A DNA stretch of 36,936 bases. Source: Nitrospirota bacterium. GTDB taxonomy: Bacteria > Nitrospirota > Thermodesulfovibrionia > Thermodesulfovibrionales > JdFR-88. The stretch lies in the NCBI GenBank assembly GCA_021789215.1, contig JAJYJS010000018.1, forward strand, positions 1 through 36,936. The letters run 5' to 3'. Both the position numbers and the translations under genes were made by a program. The stretch's first letter is position 1, and each line of letters begins with the position of its first letter. Shown in pieces: positions 8,641 through 15,735 of this stretch. Under the pieces are notes generated by a model. It searched no databases. It was given only the letters and a program-made list of their open reading frames with translations, and was not told the DNA's origin.

Positions 8641-8685
8641 AATGGATAGCGAGCGTATTCCCCGTGGCAAAAAATTGCCACGGGG
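8641..8685 (+). repeat. Dispersed repeat R1, copy 2, ending in a perfect 11-bp hairpin
   Basis: 8641-8667 repeats 7108-7134 exactly. CCCCGTGGCAA (8660-8670), loop AAAA and TTGCCACGGGG (8675-8685) form a perfect 11-bp stem. It is in the same orientation as copy 1, about 1.5 kb away, with the kelch fragment and paralogue A between them. Confidence 0.75.
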
Positions 8686-8704
8686 CCAGGCGAGCCATAA
8701 ACAA

Positions 8705-8756
8705 AAAAAACTCCTTACATTAGCTTCCCTGCGGCTTGCCGCAGGGAAGCTCAATC
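8705..8756 (+). repeat. Palindromic repeat R2, copy 1
   Basis: A 14-bp perfect stem (8722-8735 with 8738-8751, AGCTTCCCTGCGGC) sits in a conserved context of an A-run, CTCCTTACATTAG and TCAATC. Nearly the same ~51 bases, with about four substitutions, occur inverted at 11487-11537. Both copies lie just downstream of a minus-strand glycosidase-like gene and before its terminator. This resembles REP-type elements. Confidence 0.75.
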
Positions 8757-8759
8757 TAT

Positions 8760-9959
8760 TCAGAATTTTTCATTCAGTTTTAAATTCTCATTTGCGTATT
8801 GGAGGTCCGCATCGTTGGCCGGGACGGCATCCACGCCCCAGAATTCGATATAGCTTGCGCCTGCGGCAAGCCCGTTGTCTATCGCCTGTCTCAGCGTCCC
8901 TCCAAGCCTCGTCGGGTCATTCGCGCTGCAGAGCATCTGGAACCCAACATCGGTCTGAGATGAAAAGTTCTTCACTATCAGGTAAAGAGGATTGGTCGAG
9001 TTCGTCTTGGCCGCGAGCCAGTTGCCCTGGACGCGCAGGCGGGTCCCCAAACGGTTATACGCATAGTCCAGTATCTGGGTCAAAAGGCTTTCTTTGTCGC
9101 CGAAGGATATGGGATAGGCTATGTCTATGCCCAGAGCGGTCGAGGGGAACGCCGCATTATAGGCGTCGATTACCGTTGACCATGCCCCGATCAGTTTGGT
9201 GTCCGTATACCCGAGAGAGGTCCAGAAGGCCTGGTCCGTCTTGTTGGGAAGGTACATCTCCCCCGCCCTGCTGGGCCCCGTCATCTGAATCGTGACTACC
9301 TGGGCCATACCGGCGTATTTGGTCCCCAATGCCTTGATGAAGCTGGTCCATTCGTTCAAAAATACGCTGTCCCACGGAACGGGCATGGTGGACGCGCCCA
9401 AATCCGGGTCCGTAAAGTTGAAAGACTGGGCGCCTTCAGCGTAGACCCAGTCCGGAGTGAACTGGCCGCCAAACACCCTGATCATCACCTTTTTGCCGTT
9501 TGCGGCAGCCGCGCTGATGTTATTGTCCAGGTAACTCCAGTCGTAAACGCCTTTTTTGGTCTCGATGGCGTTCCACCCGATGCGCAGGGATATCCCGGTT
9601 ATGTTCGGGTCGGAAAGCTGACTGCTGGAAAACGACTGCCCCAGCGCATATACCCCGCCCATTTTCACTGCCGGTGCGGGAGAAGGAACTGGTGTTGGAG
9701 ATGGATTAGGTGGGGAGGGATTTGAAGTTGGAGAAGGGCCGGAAGGGGGTGCACCAGGATTCGAAGATGGATTGGATACGGGTGCCGGAGATGGACCAGA
9801 TGGCAAGGATGGCTCTGAAACCGGGGAAAAACCTGAAGAGGGTGTGGCTGGATTCGAAGATGGATTGGATGAAGAGGGGGTGGAAGAGGTTGAGGATGGG
9901 CCGCACCCGTAAAATACCAAAAACAGGAAAGTGGCAAGCAAAAAAATTAAACGCCTCAT
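8760..9959 (-). CDS. Glycoside-hydrolase-like lipoprotein with Pro/Ser/Asn-rich linker (paralogue B)
   Basis: 399 residues from ATG 9959, chosen because a perfect AGGAGG lies 6 bases upstream and the signal peptide starts there. The frame runs on to 10133 without such signals. Lipobox VFYG-C (Cys19) is followed by a Pro/Ser/Asn/Gly-rich linker of about 80 residues with repeated SNPSSNP and PSSG/PSG units. The TIM-barrel-like domain starts at KMGGVYALGQSFSSS. Putative catalytic Glu lie in RAGEMYLP and in YIEFWGVD. From about 8776 to 9665 the DNA appears identical to the neighbouring paralogue. It is probably anchored in the outer membrane with the long linker reaching into the periplasm or outside. 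A terminator lies 140 bases downstream. Confidence 0.75.
   Translation of the reverse strand: MRRLIFLLATFLFLVFYGCGPSSTSSTPSSSNPSSNPATPSSGFSPVSEPSLPSGPSPAPVSNPSSNPGAPPSGPSPTSNPSPPNPSPTPVPSPAPAVKMGGVYALGQSFSSSQLSDPNITGISLRIGWNAIETKKGVYDWSYLDNNISAAAANGKKVMIRVFGGQFTPDWVYAEGAQSFNFTDPDLGASTMPVPWDSVFLNEWTSFIKALGTKYAGMAQVVTIQMTGPSRAGEMYLPNKTDQAFWTSLGYTDTKLIGAWSTVIDAYNAAFPSTALGIDIAYPISFGDKESLLTQILDYAYNRLGTRLRVQGNWLAAKTNSTNPLYLIVKNFSSQTDVGFQMLCSANDPTRLGGTLRQAIDNGLAAGASYIEFWGVDAVPANDADLQYANENLKLNEKF
8776..9665. repeat. About 890-bp direct repeat, copy 1
   Basis: Sequence here matches 10136-11025 at a constant offset of 1360 bases with no difference found by eye in the lines I compared. It covers the whole catalytic domain of paralogue B and ends abruptly at the domain-linker junction. 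At the other edge the match decays at the last residues of the protein (8771-8775 has one mismatch). Confidence 0.85.
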
Positions 9960-10061
9960 TGTATTTCCTCCTGATCGTTGCAGGATATCTGGAGAACGGT
10001 TTTGAGAGATTGAAGGGGGCCGGGTCTTCTGTTTGTCCCCCGATGGTTTCGGACAGGGAGC

Positions 10062-10092
10062 CCCCTCCCCCGGAGTTGGTCCGGGGAAGGGG
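10062..10092 (-). terminator. Strong GC hairpin after paralogue C (possible terminator or processing site)
   Basis: CCCCTCCCCCGGA (10062-10074) pairs with TCCGGGGAAGGGG (10080-10092) over 13 bp with one mismatch and a 5-base loop. It lies 16 bases after the stop of the gene ending at 10108. There is no T-run behind it on the minus strand, so it may stabilise the upstream transcript or reduce readthrough into paralogue B rather than fully terminate. Confidence 0.35.
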
Positions 10093-10107
10093 ACTTGTGG
10101 TCTTTTC

Positions 10108-11205
10108 TCATCTTGCCACTGAGAAGTGCTCATTGAGTTTTAAATTCTCATTTGCGTATTGGAGGTCCGCATCGTTGGCCGGGACGGCATCCACGCCCCA
10201 GAATTCGATATAGCTTGCGCCTGCGGCAAGCCCGTTGTCTATCGCCTGTCTCAGCGTCCCTCCAAGCCTCGTCGGGTCATTCGCGCTGCAGAGCATCTGG
10301 AACCCAACATCGGTCTGAGATGAAAAGTTCTTCACTATCAGGTAAAGAGGATTGGTCGAGTTCGTCTTGGCCGCGAGCCAGTTGCCCTGGACGCGCAGGC
10401 GGGTCCCCAAACGGTTATACGCATAGTCCAGTATCTGGGTCAAAAGGCTTTCTTTGTCGCCGAAGGATATGGGATAGGCTATGTCTATGCCCAGAGCGGT
10501 CGAGGGGAACGCCGCATTATAGGCGTCGATTACCGTTGACCATGCCCCGATCAGTTTGGTGTCCGTATACCCGAGAGAGGTCCAGAAGGCCTGGTCCGTC
10601 TTGTTGGGAAGGTACATCTCCCCCGCCCTGCTGGGCCCCGTCATCTGAATCGTGACTACCTGGGCCATACCGGCGTATTTGGTCCCCAATGCCTTGATGA
10701 AGCTGGTCCATTCGTTCAAAAATACGCTGTCCCACGGAACGGGCATGGTGGACGCGCCCAAATCCGGGTCCGTAAAGTTGAAAGACTGGGCGCCTTCAGC
10801 GTAGACCCAGTCCGGAGTGAACTGGCCGCCAAACACCCTGATCATCACCTTTTTGCCGTTTGCGGCAGCCGCGCTGATGTTATTGTCCAGGTAACTCCAG
10901 TCGTAAACGCCTTTTTTGGTCTCGATGGCGTTCCACCCGATGCGCAGGGATATCCCGGTTATGTTCGGGTCGGAAAGCTGACTGCTGGAAAACGACTGCC
11001 CCAGCGCATATACCCCGCCCATTTTTTGTGGAGTGGTGGTAGTGCCGCCTCCGCCACCACCGCCGCCTCCACCCTTCTTGTGGTATCTCTGTATGGAGGC
11101 CGAGGTGGAACCGGTACCGGAGGCGCCTGAAGAACCCGACGAACCGCAGCCGTACGACATCAAGAAAAGGCAGCCGACAAACAGGAAGGTCAAACGTTTC
11201 ATCAT
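10108..11205 (-). CDS. Glycoside-hydrolase-like lipoprotein with poly-Gly linker (paralogue C)
   Basis: About 365 residues from ATG 11205 (an adjacent ATG at 11202 is equally possible; GGAG lies 6 or 9 bases upstream). Signal peptide with lipobox SYG-C (Cys20). The short linker differs completely from that of paralogue B: Ser/Gly-rich, then RYHKK, then ten Gly in a row (codons 11044-11073) and TTTT. From KMGGVYALG to the end of the domain the protein is the same as paralogue B, residue for residue by eye; only the last residues differ (HFSVAR). The mix of GGT, GGC and GGA codons in the Gly run argues against simple slippage of one triplet. It likely acts on the same glycan as its twin but is displayed on a different spacer. 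Confidence 0.75.
   Translation of the reverse strand: MMKRLTFLFVGCLFLMSYGCGSSGSSGASGTGSTSASIQRYHKKGGGGGGGGGGTTTTPQKMGGVYALGQSFSSSQLSDPNITGISLRIGWNAIETKKGVYDWSYLDNNISAAAANGKKVMIRVFGGQFTPDWVYAEGAQSFNFTDPDLGASTMPVPWDSVFLNEWTSFIKALGTKYAGMAQVVTIQMTGPSRAGEMYLPNKTDQAFWTSLGYTDTKLIGAWSTVIDAYNAAFPSTALGIDIAYPISFGDKESLLTQILDYAYNRLGTRLRVQGNWLAAKTNSTNPLYLIVKNFSSQTDVGFQMLCSANDPTRLGGTLRQAIDNGLAAGASYIEFWGVDAVPANDADLQYANENLKLNEHFSVAR
10136..11025. repeat. About 890-bp direct repeat, copy 2
   Basis: Counterpart of 8776-9665 at an offset of 1360 bases, covering the catalytic domain of paralogue C and ending where the poly-Gly linker begins. The intervening ~470 bases are unique. Confidence 0.85.
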
Positions 11206-11360
11206 ACACAACTCCTTTTATTCCGGGTAATGCAATTGTTTCAAACGAAGCTTCGGGAAACTCGGGGAGCGCTCTCGACAACATGTTCCTTGTTTTTTTC
11301 AAGCTGCGTCTGCAAGTCAATGCATTTATGCAATAGTATGAAGGAACATACGTTTCAAAG

Positions 11361-11378
11361 ATGTGAGTCATATCACAT
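11361..11378. promoter_or_regulatory. CRP/FNR-family-like operator
   Basis: ATGTGAGTCATATCACAT contains TGTGA-N6-TCACA, an exact match to the CRP consensus half-sites. It lies about 155 bases upstream of paralogue C on the minus strand. A second inverted pair, TGTTCCTT (11284-11291) and AAGGAACA (11341-11348), flanks the gap between operator and gene. I see no convincing -10/-35 pair placed to prove activation. Confidence 0.45.
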
Positions 11379-11442
11379 ATGTTTTTCGGGGAAAGCAGGG
11401 GAGGAGCTTCGCGGTATTTTCCAAAGCAGGTAGATGCAGGAC

Positions 11443-11475
11443 AAAAAAATCACCCCCCGATGGAAGGGGGTGATT
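11443..11475 (-). terminator. Rho-independent terminator after paralogue D
   Basis: AATCACCCCC (11448-11457) pairs perfectly with GGGGGTGATT (11466-11475). On the minus strand the stem is followed by a T-run (A-run 11443-11449). It lies about 120 bases after the stop of the gene ending at 11594. The 388 bases between genes 11206-11593 otherwise hold repeat R2, a second small hairpin and the CRP-like site. Confidence 0.75.
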
Positions 11476-11486
11476 CAGCAAGAAGA

Positions 11487-11537
11487 ATTGATCTTCCCTG
11501 CGGCAAGGCGCAGGGAATCTAATGTGAGGAGTTTTTT
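11487..11537 (-). repeat. Palindromic repeat R2, copy 2 (inverted)
   Basis: Read on the minus strand this matches 8705-8756 with about four substitutions, including the A-run, CTCCTCACATTAG, the TTCCCTGCG...CGCAGGGAA palindrome and the ATCAATTC end. Its position relative to the upstream gene stop and downstream terminator mirrors copy 1. Confidence 0.75.
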
Positions 11538-11550
11538 AGACTTTTAGCCG

Positions 11551-11573
11551 TCATTCCGGGCTTGAGCCGGAAT
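11551..11573. repeat. REP-like hairpin
   Basis: ATTCCGG (11553-11559), loop GCTTGAG, CCGGAAT (11567-11573), preceded by GTC. This 'TCATTCCGGGCTTGA.CCGGAAT' pattern resembles short palindromes scattered in many proteobacterial genomes. Only one copy is seen in this window. Confidence 0.5.
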
Positions 11574-11593
11574 AAACTGCAAGGTTAACCGGA

Positions 11594-12628
11594 TTAATAT
11601 TTTTCCTGCAGCTTCAGGTTTTCATCGGCATACTGTATATCCGCCGCATGGGCAGGGTTCTCGATATCCGTGCTGTAGATCTCAAGATAACTGGCCCCGG
11701 CCGCAAGGCCGTTGTCGATCCCCTGTCTCAGTGTGCCCCCGAACCTGTCCGGCTCAAGGTCCGCGCTGTATAGCATCTGGAAACCTGCATCGGTGCGGGC
11801 TGAAAAGCTCTTGACCACCTGATAGAGCGGATATACCTCGTTTGTCTTGGCCGCCAGCCAGTTGCCCTGGACCCGCAGGCGGGCCCCCAAACGGTTATAA
11901 GCATAGTTCAATATCTGGTCCAGCACGTTTTCCTTGTCGCCGAAGGACAGGGGATAAGCGATGTCGATGCCCACGGCGGTGGAAGGGAATGCCGCGCCAT
12001 AGGCGTCGATTACAGTTGCCCAGGCCCCGATCAGCAAGGCGTCCGTATAGCCCAACGATTGCCAAAACGCCTCATCCGTCTTGTTTGGAAGGTACATCTC
12101 TCCGGCATCACAGGGGCCGGTCATCTGTACCGTGACCACCTGGGGCATTTGCGCGTATCTGGCCGCCAATGCCTGAATAAAACGGGTCCAGTTATTCAAG
12201 TAGACACTGTCCCATGGAACAGGCATCGTTGCCGGGACGCCGTTATCCGTAAAGTTAAAAGGCTTGGCCCCTTCATTGTAAACCCAGGCCGGGGTGAATT
12301 GGCCCGCTATGACCCTGATCATTATTTTTTTGCCTTTTTGAATGGCCCGGCTGATGTCGGTATCGAGGGAACTCCAGTCGTAAATTCCTTTTTGCGCCTC
12401 GATTGTGTCCCAGTGAGCACGCAGGGACACCCCGGTTACACTGGGATTGGAAAGTACGCCATCCGATATGCCTGAAACGGCAGTCCCCAATGCATATACT
12501 CCGCCCATCTTTATGATTGGGCCGGCAGGCTGTTCAGGCGAAGCGGGGTCAGCCGGGGCGGAAGATGATGAACCGCATCCGGAGATCATCAAAACAAGAA
12601 AAACGGCAAACAGAATGTTCAATTTCAT
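11594..12628 (-). CDS. Glycoside-hydrolase-like lipoprotein (paralogue D)
   Basis: 344 residues from ATG 12628, six bases after AGGAGG; the ATG at 12631 is too close to the ribosome-binding site. Lipobox ISG-C (Cys18), a short Ser/Pro/Ala linker, then the same barrel domain as paralogues B and C but clearly diverged (GVSLRAHWDTIEAQKGIYDW, GPCDAGEMYLP, LRVQGNWLAAK, SYLEIYSTDIE). The two candidate catalytic Glu are kept. It is separated from the large glycosyltransferase gene upstream by 94 bases, so it could be cotranscribed with the long polysaccharide operon or have its own promoter. Its closeness suggests that it trims or releases the polymer made by that operon; this is inference. Confidence 0.72.
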   Translation of the reverse strand: MKLNILFAVFLVLMISGCGSSSSAPADPASPEQPAGPIIKMGGVYALGTAVSGISDGVLSNPSVTGVSLRAHWDTIEAQKGIYDWSSLDTDISRAIQKGKKIMIRVIAGQFTPAWVYNEGAKPFNFTDNGVPATMPVPWDSVYLNNWTRFIQALAARYAQMPQVVTVQMTGPCDAGEMYLPNKTDEAFWQSLGYTDALLIGAWATVIDAYGAAFPSTAVGIDIAYPLSFGDKENVLDQILNYAYNRLGARLRVQGNWLAAKTNEVYPLYQVVKSFSARTDAGFQMLYSADLEPDRFGGTLRQGIDNGLAAGASYLEIYSTDIENPAHAADIQYADENLKLQEKY

Positions 12629-12722
12629 CATATGCCTCCTTTGCCCGGTCAAATGCGAACGCCGGGTTTGGCAGCCCGGTAAGGATTCCCGGGACTAAAA
12701 ACTTCATGGGCTGACTGGATAA

Positions 12723-15700
12723 TCATTTTTCCCAAAGATAAACTCTCGCGTTATAGCTCTCATAAACCACCCTGAAATTGTGAGTTATATAATTTACGGT
12801 ATCTTTGTCATTGGACATCAGGCTTTGGACCGGAGCGGCGACCAGCCAGATGCGGCCGCTTTTGGCCGCTACATTCTGGAATTCATCAAGACTGGTGGTG
12901 ACAGGATTTCCCATATATTTATCAAAGACGCCGGGATAATGGTCATCCACATCATAGACAGACGTCTTCTGGAGCCGGGTGATCAGGCTGTAATCGCTGT
13001 GAACGCCGCCGTAATAATACAGTGTGTGCGGCGTCATGGCATAGACCACATCCCCTTTCCTGAGATTTTCCATGACGTATTTGGCCGTCGATTTATAATC
13101 GACCCAGTAGACGTTCTGCCGCGTAAGGATTGGCGGGTCGGGAGGGCTTGCGGACAGCAGATAGAGCTTAAGCAGGACATTATTGGAGGCCAGGAATAGA
13201 ACCGACCACAATGCCGCAAGAGAAAGGGAAGCGGAAAGCGCGGCCGCCGTGCGCCTCTTGTCAATAATGGTCCGGAGCCTGTCCACAAACAGAAAGGCCG
13301 CAGCAGTTGCGCAGACTATCAGCAGCGGCTCAAGATGGTATATGTATCTGCTGGCTGCGATCTGCAGGAAATTGGTCATCATGAAAACTGTGCCTGCCAG
13401 CACTATATAGAGGTACCTTAAAGGCCTGGAAGTAAAAACAAAGGGCATCCCTGCTATGAGAAAGGCGGTTAAAATCCAGTTGTTTTCGGCAAAAAAGAAC
13501 ATCCGGAGGTAAAAATACGGGTTGTACATGGGGTCCAGAAAAAAAAGGGCCGGCATGCCTACATCGGAGATCTTCCCCGCAATAACCAGATACGACTCCT
13601 GGTAAAACATCCTCCTGCTCATTTGTATGAACACGGTAAGGAAAATAATCGCAAAGCCCCCCCACAGGTGTTTATTCCTGGCCCAGGAGAAGTCCCTGCC
13701 CTTATGCGCCAGCAGTGCAAGAAGGAAAGCGAACAGGATGAATGCCGAACCTTCCCAGCTAAGGTACATGAGACTGAAGGATATCCCGGTCAAATACAGG
13801 TATTTAGTATTCAACCGGGTCTCATTTACGGCCTTGTAAAAGAAAAGGACGGTAATCGTTGTCCAAGCCTGAATCAGCTGCGGATAGAACAGGTTCCGGC
13901 TCCAGATAATGCACCATGGATGGAAGGCATAGATAGCGGCTGCCGCAAGACCGGTTTTCCTGTTGAACAGTGTCCTTCCCAGCAGATATACGAGGTATAT
14001 CCCCAGCGTGCCCCAGAAGACGGAATGGAGCCGCGCGGTAAAATCGCTCAATCCGAGCAGGAGCACAGGGACGGAGATTGAAAAGGGCAGGAGTTCATAG
14101 GTGGTCATGGGCTTTGTCATGGAACCGATGAGCTTATGCGGATAGCCGGATTTCATCAATCCCTGGGCATACTGGAGCATGCTTACTTCATCATGGCTCA
14201 GGGATGCGTAATCGAGCCCGCGAATCCTGATAAAAAAACCGGCCGTGATAATCCCCGCAAGGAGAAGAAAACGGAGAACCCGTATTGTTTGTCCTCCGGA
14301 TGAGACCAGATTTCCGGCCCCGCTTTTTTCCGGCCTTGTCCGCACGAACCCGGCCGCCTGGAGAATCAGCAGGATCATGAGAGCAAAAAATACGTGCTTA
14401 AGCTGAAAAGGGAAGGAGGGGCCATACCTTACATCAAACTGTAAAAGGTAGACGAAGAGGAGAAAGAGAAACGGCGGCATATGCAGGACCCCGGCCGCGG
14501 CGAAGCTTTCAAGGAAATCGCCGCCTGCAACCCGTGAATGAACGGATGCTATCATGAATTGCAGACATAGGAATACCGCCATAACGCCGGCCACAAAAGA
14601 GCAGAACTTCAGGAAATCAAGCAATGCGAACGGCAGCGGTATTCTTATGTTGCCAGTGCTTTTGTACAGGACTCCCCATGGCTGGGCGGGGTATTTTGCG
14701 ACCAGCACGGGGGTCTTCCAGTCCGGCGAGCCGCTGCCTGGGAGGGCCATTTGTCCGGTGACATCTGATATGGTTTTCCATGTCGCATCACTCGTGAGGG
14801 ATAAGGTCGAATTGCCGCTTTGGATCAGGCCCTCCGCCAGCAGGCCTGCGGGACTTTCAGGGGCATATACGCCTATGCCTATGGTGTTTGTGCCCGGGTG
14901 CAGCAAGGGGGTTATGTTGTACATGGTGAACGTCTTTTCGGGAGACTGGGACATGGCGGCGGGCACGCCATTCACCGTGAGTACGTAACTTGCGCCTCCC
15001 GCGATCCCGATGATCCCGTCCTTCACCGGCGAATCCAGCATGACGGATTTGGTAAAGAATGCCGAGCGCGTAGTCTGTTTGGGGTGCCATATCCAGTATC
15101 CGGCGATGGCCTTTCCGATTGCAAAGGGCGGGGCCGGCGAAGCAAGGACGGGAAATGCCCGGGCGTTCCCCTCGACAACCGCCTTGTTCCATCGCGATCT
15201 GTCGAACTGCCTGGAGAACCAGGGAGTGCTGCCTTGCCCCTGTCTCTCTTCGACCGTAGCAATGCTCCAGGTCCCGTCACTTAAAAAAGGATGCTCTTTT
15301 CCCATGAGGTCGGCATAGACCCCTTTCAGCAGGAGCCTCGGACCTCCGGGATAACTGGTCCTCCGCACATATGCGGCGATTACATTTTTCCCGGTGTGAA
15401 GCTTTCCGGTGATGTCATGAATCCCGGAGACGTTCAAAGATACGAATTTGTCGGAGGATATTCTTTCCTCATTGACAAAGAGGGCAACATTGTCGGTGGC
15501 GGCCACCGATATCCAGGCGTCCGCAGCCTCCCCGGGGATATTGATTTCTTTTGCAAAATAGCCGTGAGGCGCGGGGCTGCCGGTGCTTATCCATGCGGCC
15601 CCTTTGAAATCGAGGGCGTAACGGTGAGCCGGATATTCGGAAAAAATAAACCACAGGAAATACCCCGTGGTAAAACCGAACAGGAGAACGGGAAGTATCC

Positions 15701-15734
15701 CGTATGTGAGTTTCATGTATTCCCGTCTGGCCAC
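12723..15734 (-). CDS. Large GT-C (PMT/ArnT-like) membrane glycosyltransferase with two N-terminal jelly-roll domains
   Basis: 1003 residues from GTG 15734 (GGGGAG 5 bases upstream; a second start, ATG 15716, is possible). One membrane anchor (12-32) is followed by an extra-cytoplasmic region with two galactose-binding-like jelly rolls (about 45-205 and 212-355; AWISVAATDNVALFVNEERI and SYVLTVNGVPAA are the typical strands, as in N-terminal domains of bacterial rhamnosidases). Then come about a dozen membrane segments. The GT-C acidic motif SHDE (Asp515-Glu516) sits in the first loop after a membrane helix, as in PMT_2/ArnT enzymes that use polyprenyl-phosphate sugars. It probably adds a sugar at the periplasmic face. 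The start lies 1 base after the TPR gene's stop. Confidence 0.8.
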   Translation of the reverse strand: MARREYMKLTYGILPVLLFGFTTGYFLWFIFSEYPAHRYALDFKGAAWISTGSPAPHGYFAKEINIPGEAADAWISVAATDNVALFVNEERISSDKFVSLNVSGIHDITGKLHTGKNVIAAYVRRTSYPGGPRLLLKGVYADLMGKEHPFLSDGTWSIATVEERQGQGSTPWFSRQFDRSRWNKAVVEGNARAFPVLASPAPPFAIGKAIAGYWIWHPKQTTRSAFFTKSVMLDSPVKDGIIGIAGGASYVLTVNGVPAAMSQSPEKTFTMYNITPLLHPGTNTIGIGVYAPESPAGLLAEGLIQSGNSTLSLTSDATWKTISDVTGQMALPGSGSPDWKTPVLVAKYPAQPWGVLYKSTGNIRIPLPFALLDFLKFCSFVAGVMAVFLCLQFMIASVHSRVAGGDFLESFAAAGVLHMPPFLFLLFVYLLQFDVRYGPSFPFQLKHVFFALMILLILQAAGFVRTRPEKSGAGNLVSSGGQTIRVLRFLLLAGIITAGFFIRIRGLDYASLSHDEVSMLQYAQGLMKSGYPHKLIGSMTKPMTTYELLPFSISVPVLLLGLSDFTARLHSVFWGTLGIYLVYLLGRTLFNRKTGLAAAAIYAFHPWCIIWSRNLFYPQLIQAWTTITVLFFYKAVNETRLNTKYLYLTGISFSLMYLSWEGSAFILFAFLLALLAHKGRDFSWARNKHLWGGFAIIFLTVFIQMSRRMFYQESYLVIAGKISDVGMPALFFLDPMYNPYFYLRMFFFAENNWILTAFLIAGMPFVFTSRPLRYLYIVLAGTVFMMTNFLQIAASRYIYHLEPLLIVCATAAAFLFVDRLRTIIDKRRTAAALSASLSLAALWSVLFLASNNVLLKLYLLSASPPDPPILTRQNVYWVDYKSTAKYVMENLRKGDVVYAMTPHTLYYYGGVHSDYSLITRLQKTSVYDVDDHYPGVFDKYMGNPVTTSLDEFQNVAAKSGRIWLVAAPVQSLMSNDKDTVNYITHNFRVVYESYNARVYLWEK

Positions 15735-15735
15735 G

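Noticed and set aside
8642-9295. Plus-strand frames opposite paralogues B and C
   Set aside because: They are antisense shadows of the duplicated catalytic segment; no ribosome-binding site or family match.
8590-11573. CRISPR array
   Set aside because: The palindromic repeats are few, irregularly placed and inverted relative to each other, and no cas genes are present.
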